Below, in pieces: positions 6,304-9,083 of a DNA stretch of 9,083 nt. Made by a program: the position numbers and the translations under genes. The stretch lies in NCBI GenBank assembly GCA_028711925.1, contig JAQTRH010000040.1, forward strand, positions 1-9,083, read 5' to 3'. Numbering within the stretch: position 1 is the first letter of the stretch; each line of letters starts with the position of its first letter. Under the pieces are notes generated by a model that worked only from the letters and a program-made list of their open reading frames with translations, did not search any database and was not told where the DNA came from. The DNA comes from Candidatus Nanoarchaeia archaeon (GTDB lineage Archaea > Nanobdellota > Nanobdellia > Woesearchaeales > CG1-02-33-12).

Positions 6304-7383
6304 TTAAAACTCACCTGCACAGCTTTTGTCCATTCTTGAAAAGTCCTCAATTCTTTTTGGTTTTGAAACATACAAAGGTGTTCTGCCGCATCCGCATTCA
6401 GGCCCTTCCATCAATGTTACCTCATCACCAGTTCTATACCTTATGATTGGTGTTGCCCTGCCTGCAAACTCGTCTCCTCCAAGAGCGGTAACAATCATGT
6501 AGCCACGCTGTCCTGGTTTGAGAGGTTTTCCATCATCATCAACAATCTCAACTAAAGTCCTATCTCCCCAGACATGGAATGTTCCTGGAGGAATTCCAGA
6601 ACAGTATTTTGATTGAATACCAATCCCTCCTATTTCAGTGCCTCCATAAACTCCAAGTACAGTTTTACCTTTTTTCATAAGATCTTTCATCATGTCTATA
6701 GGCATAGGCGCACCTGCATAAAGTATTGTCTTGATATTATTATCTATAATCCTTTCTTCATCTACTTCAAGAAGTCCCTGTAAATTTGAACCTTTTTTAC
6801 CTACAGGAGCAATATTTAAAGCTGTAACCCCAAAATCTTTTATAACTTCAAGATGTTTTTCTGGTTCATTGTAGCTGAAATGAGCAGGTATTACAGGAAT
6901 CCCAAGAGTTGAGGCAGCATCCATAAAACAATTTACAATATGAGAACCCATAGGCAGTAAATGATATAATACATCTCCTTTATTGTTCTCATCAGGAGGT
7001 AGAACCCCTGCTGCAGGATATATTCTTGAAGCAACATCTATTATTTCATTATTATCAGCAGCAGAGTAAAAAATTGCAATTGGCTTGCCAGTTGTGCCTC
7101 CTGACATATAAATCTTTTTAATCTGATTTTTTGGCATAGATAAAAATCCATAAGGAAAGTGTTTTACAAGGTGCTCTTTTGTAAGAATTGGAAATTTGGC
7201 CAAATCATCTAAGCTATCAAGGGTTTCAGTCTTTACTCCTTTTTTGTCAAAGGCCTCTTTGTAAACCTCATTGTTTTCATAGGCAAACTTAACCATTTTT
7301 CTCAACTTTTCAAGCTGCAGCTCTTTAACTTTATCTAAACTCATTGTTTCTAAATCTTTATTTACGTATTTCATATCTTCCAT
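6304..7383 (-). CDS. PaaK/LuxE-like adenylate-forming acid-activating enzyme lacking the C-terminal domain
   Basis: The protein belongs to the ANL superfamily, phenylacetate-CoA ligase (PaaK)/CoF synthetase type. It would activate a carboxylic acid with ATP to an acyl-adenylate. With the ATG at 7383 it has 359 residues. Motifs are QLEKLRKMVKFAYENN (about 23-38, typical PaaK N-terminus), P-loop MSGGTTGKP (93-101), LYAGAPM (221-227), YGGTEIG (246-252), GQRGYMIVT (291-299), YRTGD (316-320) and CGCGRTP (330-336). In PaaK the next residues form the hinge (GR.DD) and a lid domain of about 90 residues with the catalytic Lys. Here the protein stops 23 residues after CGCGRTP, so the lid is absent, as in the similar-length bacterial LuxE. 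No lid remnant follows, because the ALDH gene starts at the next base. The frame is open to GTG 7425, but GGAGGAG 7 nt before ATG 7383 and the family N-terminus favour the ATG. The substrate is unknown. Confidence 0.88.
   Translation of the reverse strand: MEDMKYVNKDLETMSLDKVKELQLEKLRKMVKFAYENNEVYKEAFDKKGVKTETLDSLDDLAKFPILTKEHLVKHFPYGFLSMPKNQIKKIYMSGGTTGKPIAIFYSAADNNEIIDVASRIYPAAGVLPPDENNKGDVLYHLLPMGSHIVNCFMDAASTLGIPVIPAHFSYNEPEKHLEVIKDFGVTALNIAPVGKKGSNLQGLLEVDEERIIDNNIKTILYAGAPMPIDMMKDLMKKGKTVLGVYGGTEIGGIGIQSKYCSGIPPGTFHVWGDRTLVEIVDDDGKPLKPGQRGYMIVTALGGDEFAGRATPIIRYRTGDEVTLMEGPECGCGRTPLYVSKPKRIEDFSRMDKSCAGEF
6311..6316 (-). promoter_or_regulatory. Shine-Dalgarno supporting the TTG start of the ALDH-like gene
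   Basis: AGGTGA on the minus strand, inside the last codons of the ligase gene, lies 7 nt before TTG 6303. With the ligase TAA directly next to the TTG, it supports coupled initiation at this rare start codon. Confidence 0.7.
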
Positions 7384-7390
7384 TTTTATT

Positions 7391-7397
7391 CTCCTCC
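7391..7397 (-). promoter_or_regulatory. Shine-Dalgarno deciding the ligase start
   Basis: GGAGGAG on the minus strand lies 7 nt before ATG 7383. It argues against the longer GTG 7425 start, which would add 14 residues (MWKRGEIVRWRRIK) unlike the PaaK N-terminus. Confidence 0.7.
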
Positions 7398-7444
7398 ATC
7401 TTACTATTTCACCTCTCTTCCACACCTCTTTGATATGAACATTA

Positions 7445-7455
7445 TTTATTTAATC
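7445..7455 (-). promoter_or_regulatory. Possible internal promoter ahead of the ligase-ALDH genes
   Basis: The 91-nt gap after the FIST gene holds GATTAAATAAA on the minus strand, a TATA-like box with a purine just upstream. Initiation about 25 nt downstream would fall near 7424, giving a leader of about 40 nt with the GGAGGAG site. Curiously, the in-frame GTG 7425 would sit right at that start. The gap also separates sensor genes from enzyme genes, so the enzymes may be transcribed separately. Confidence 0.4.
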
Positions 7456-7474
7456 TGACAAATTATTTTTTTAT

Positions 7475-8791
7475 TTATCCATTTTTTTCAGTAAACAATT
7501 TGTCTGTAAAAACCATACTTGAGGTTGAAGCAGTAAAATGCGCACATGCCCCTCCAAAATGTCTCAAACCCTGCTCACCGAAAGTATAAAATCCTACTAT
7601 CGGAACATCTTTTCCAACTTGTTTTTTAACCATCTCAATTTCCTTTGAAACATTTTTTCCTAGATTAAGCCATCTTATAGAGCAGTCAAACATTAAAACA
7701 GCAGCAACCTTTTTAGAACTTGAATCTTGTATTGCATACTTCACTGAATCTCTTGCTGCATCAAGCAAATCATTTGGTTTTGCACTCATTAAAGCTAACA
7801 TTGAATTTTTTTCCAGTGAAGTCGCTATTTGAATTGCATTATTTACTACAGCTCCAGTAACCATTGAAAAAAAGTTTCCTGTACCATCGGGAACACCAAG
7901 TATATACTTATCGCTGAAAGCAAGAGGTTGTTTTCTGAATTCTGCTTCATTAATTCCAGCAGCCTTACAAAATTCTTTTACAGCAGGTTTACCATTAAGC
8001 TCATAGATAATACGGTCTTTTACTTTTGTTACTATAAAACTTTTTGTAGTTGGTTTATACCCATGTTCTAAACTAATACCAAGATGTATGTCTGATGCTA
8101 CAACCATTGTCACAACTGAGTCTACACAAACCTTCCCATCCTTAAAAACATAAACTTTTTCAAATTTCATGTCATCTGCTGCACTACCACCAATTATGGG
8201 AACATATCTTCCTATAATAGAAGAGATACCTTTAGCAATACTCTCTTCTCTTCCAAATACATTCTTATTTATCAATGGTCCTTGAGTAAGCATAATAACA
8301 TAGTATGGTTTGATTTTCATTAGCTCTTCTACGCTTTTCCTTTTTGCGGCCAAGTATGAAATATAAGAATCAACCTGTTTGTCTGTCTTTAAGTCTTTCA
8401 GGGCCTCTTTAATTGCATCCTTTCCTGCGTCCTCTGGTTTCTTCTCAACATTATCAGAAATACCAACACCAACATGGATATAATTGCTTGACAAACACAT
8501 TGCAACGCAGCTTCCCTGCGAAAAACCATAATTGCTTATCTCGCCTGCAGTTGTGCAGCCCATCCATTTGCACTTCTTGTTGGCCGCCATAAAGGCCTCA
8601 TGGGCCCCTTCGACAAGCTTTTTTATTCTTTTATCATTATTGCCATACTTGCCGCCTGAGCAGAAAACAAAGCCAAAATCAGGGGCCTTTCCTGCCTTTT
8701 CGATGGCCATCTCTACAGCTTCCTTTCCTGCTTTGTATGGGTCATCATCGCGGCTTATTCCGGTTCCAGCATAAACATTCTTTTTTTCCAT
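7475..8791 (-). CDS. Stand-alone FIST-domain (FIST_N + FIST_C) small-ligand sensor protein
   Basis: FIST domains are predicted to bind small ligands such as amino acids and usually feed signal-transduction proteins. This 438-residue protein contains only the FIST unit. FIST_N covers about 36-235: FGFVFCSGG (39-47), KWMGCTTAGEISNYGFSQGS (75-94, the family hallmark), YYVIMLTQGPL (163-173) and IIGGSAADD (199-207). FIST_C follows: HGYKPTTKSFIVTKVKDRII (243-262) with ELNGKPAVKEF, DGTGNFFSM (302-310), VLMFDCSIRW (365-374) and PIVGFYTFGEQG (397-408). There is no transmembrane helix and no kinase, GGDEF or methyl-accepting domain, so its output must be through protein contact or it may act in metabolism. 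ATG 8791 has GAGGG 6 nt upstream. It lies 15 nt after the V4R gene, clearly the same operon, and upstream of the ligase-ALDH pair. Confidence 0.88.
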   Translation of the reverse strand: MEKKNVYAGTGISRDDDPYKAGKEAVEMAIEKAGKAPDFGFVFCSGGKYGNNDKRIKKLVEGAHEAFMAANKKCKWMGCTTAGEISNYGFSQGSCVAMCLSSNYIHVGVGISDNVEKKPEDAGKDAIKEALKDLKTDKQVDSYISYLAAKRKSVEELMKIKPYYVIMLTQGPLINKNVFGREESIAKGISSIIGRYVPIIGGSAADDMKFEKVYVFKDGKVCVDSVVTMVVASDIHLGISLEHGYKPTTKSFIVTKVKDRIIYELNGKPAVKEFCKAAGINEAEFRKQPLAFSDKYILGVPDGTGNFFSMVTGAVVNNAIQIATSLEKNSMLALMSAKPNDLLDAARDSVKYAIQDSSSKKVAAVLMFDCSIRWLNLGKNVSKEIEMVKKQVGKDVPIVGFYTFGEQGLRHFGGACAHFTASTSSMVFTDKLFTEKNG

Positions 8792-8797
8792 TTTTTT

Positions 8798-8802
8798 CCC
8801 TC
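8798..8802 (-). promoter_or_regulatory. Shine-Dalgarno for the FIST gene
   Basis: GAGGG on the minus strand lies 6 nt before ATG 8791, within the 15-nt gap after the V4R stop codon. Confidence 0.55.
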
Positions 8803-8806
8803 TTTT

Positions 8807-9083
8807 TTATTTTATTGAAAACTCGCACAAACTTTTTTTAGACTTTAACTGTTCTGCATTCACGTCTTTGCTGAACAAAAATGAAAACATTCCTGAGAGT
8901 GCTGCATTGAGTATCCTTGATTTATTCGCGCTGTCTAAAACAGGGCAATCATGAATCCTTAAAACACAGGTCTTTTTTTTGTTGTCGCTCTTCACAACCT
9001 CTATCCTCCCCAGTCCAAGTGTCTCAAAGACATCAACAATGCTCCTGTAAATCCCTTCCTCTCCACTCCCTATTTTTTTTTCA
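8807..9083 (-). CDS. V4R-domain (4-vinyl reductase type) small-molecule-binding protein, C-terminal part
   Basis: The frame is open from the window edge to the TAA at 8807, giving 91 codons of a longer protein. A GTG at 8995 is only an internal codon, because upstream residues (GIYRSIVDVFETLGLGRIEVV) continue the domain. The C-terminal pattern fits the V4R fold: an amphipathic helix, a strand IEVVKSDNKKKTCVLRIHDCPV, a helix ILNAALSGMFSFLFSKDVNAEQL (the place of the aG.laG...ltGk.v.v.E segment), and the closing LCEFSIK that matches the C.F.v ending of V4R proteins. Family members bind hydrophobic small molecules or hydrocarbons and act as sensors or in tetrapyrrole/bacteriochlorophyll chemistry. 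Cysteines are present at the HDCPV and SLCEF positions. The common G.p.C metal-type motif in the middle is not kept (SANKSRILN). What lies upstream of this domain cannot be seen. The gene is followed by FIST after 15 nt. Confidence 0.65.
   Translation of the reverse strand, partial: EKKIGSGEEGIYRSIVDVFETLGLGRIEVVKSDNKKKTCVLRIHDCPVLDSANKSRILNAALSGMFSFLFSKDVNAEQLKSKKSLCEFSIK

Noticed and set aside
6304..6345. Frameshift in the ligase gene that would restore a lid domain
   Set aside because: The ALDH gene begins at the base after the ligase stop with its own Shine-Dalgarno site and a canonical N-terminus, leaving no room for a lid sequence in any frame.
7358..7399. Thirteen-codon reading frame (starting MEENKNGRYE) overlapping the ligase start, preceded by a good GAGGTGA at 7409-7415 with 9-nt spacing
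   Set aside because: It overlaps the ligase start region out of frame and has no sign of coding constraint. Purine-rich leader sequence makes such sites by chance. It could be a leader peptide but I cannot support that.
7384..7425. Ligase starting at GTG 7425, possibly leaderless from the TATA-like box at 7445-7455
   Set aside because: GGAGGAG 7 nt before ATG 7383 and the match of the shorter N-terminus to PaaK proteins favour the ATG. The longer form remains possible but less likely.

Overview
The window is AT-rich and archaeal. It opens with the 3' part of pelota (Dom34), an mRNA-surveillance factor found in archaea and eukaryotes but not bacteria. Several genes are preceded by AT-rich TATA-like boxes about 26-28 nt from the start codon, which is the archaeal leaderless arrangement. 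Other genes carry GGAGG-type Shine-Dalgarno sites. Compact spacing, many small orphan proteins and low GC suggest a DPANN-type archaeon (for example a Woesearchaeota/Pacearchaeota relative). That placement is inference only; no rRNA gene is present to settle it.

Layout: pelota runs left to right and ends at 800. Every other gene is on the minus strand, so transcription converges on a 1-nt gap at 801. Read in the direction of transcription (right to left), the minus strand has three blocks. Block A (9083 to 4401) encodes a V4R-domain protein (cut by the window edge), a stand-alone FIST-domain sensor, a PaaK/LuxE-like adenylate-forming enzyme with no C-terminal lid domain, a divergent aldehyde dehydrogenase (ALDH) fold protein, and a four-helix membrane protein. 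Block B (4338 to 3578) holds a 153-aa orphan and an 87-aa winged-helix-like protein. Block C (3537 to 802) is pta, ackA and a membrane-anchored PD-(D/E)XK-type nuclease, closely spaced.

Block C: Pta and AckA together turn acetyl-CoA into acetate plus ATP, the route typical of bacteria and Methanosarcina. Most acetate-forming archaea use an ADP-forming acetyl-CoA synthetase instead. All the key AckA residues are visible, so both enzymes are probably active. The nuclease-like protein follows ackA after 2 nt.

Block A is the most interesting part. An acid-activating enzyme truncated like LuxE is followed, with no gap, by an ALDH-fold enzyme that keeps the catalytic Cys. At the position of the general-base Glu used for hydrolysis this enzyme has Ala, and the oxyanion Asn is also replaced. 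This pattern suits acyl-thioester reduction (acid to aldehyde) or CoA-acylating aldehyde oxidation better than ordinary aldehyde-to-acid oxidation. Two small-molecule-binding proteins (V4R and FIST) lead the cluster without attached signalling domains. I propose a ligand-sensing carboxylate/aldehyde interconversion module. Its substrate is unknown, and it could feed acyl-CoA to the Pta-AckA pair. The ALDH also carries a diverged internal duplication of about 38 residues.

There is no gene-free stretch longer than about 100 nt. I saw no RNA genes, CRISPR arrays, insertion sequences or clear terminators.
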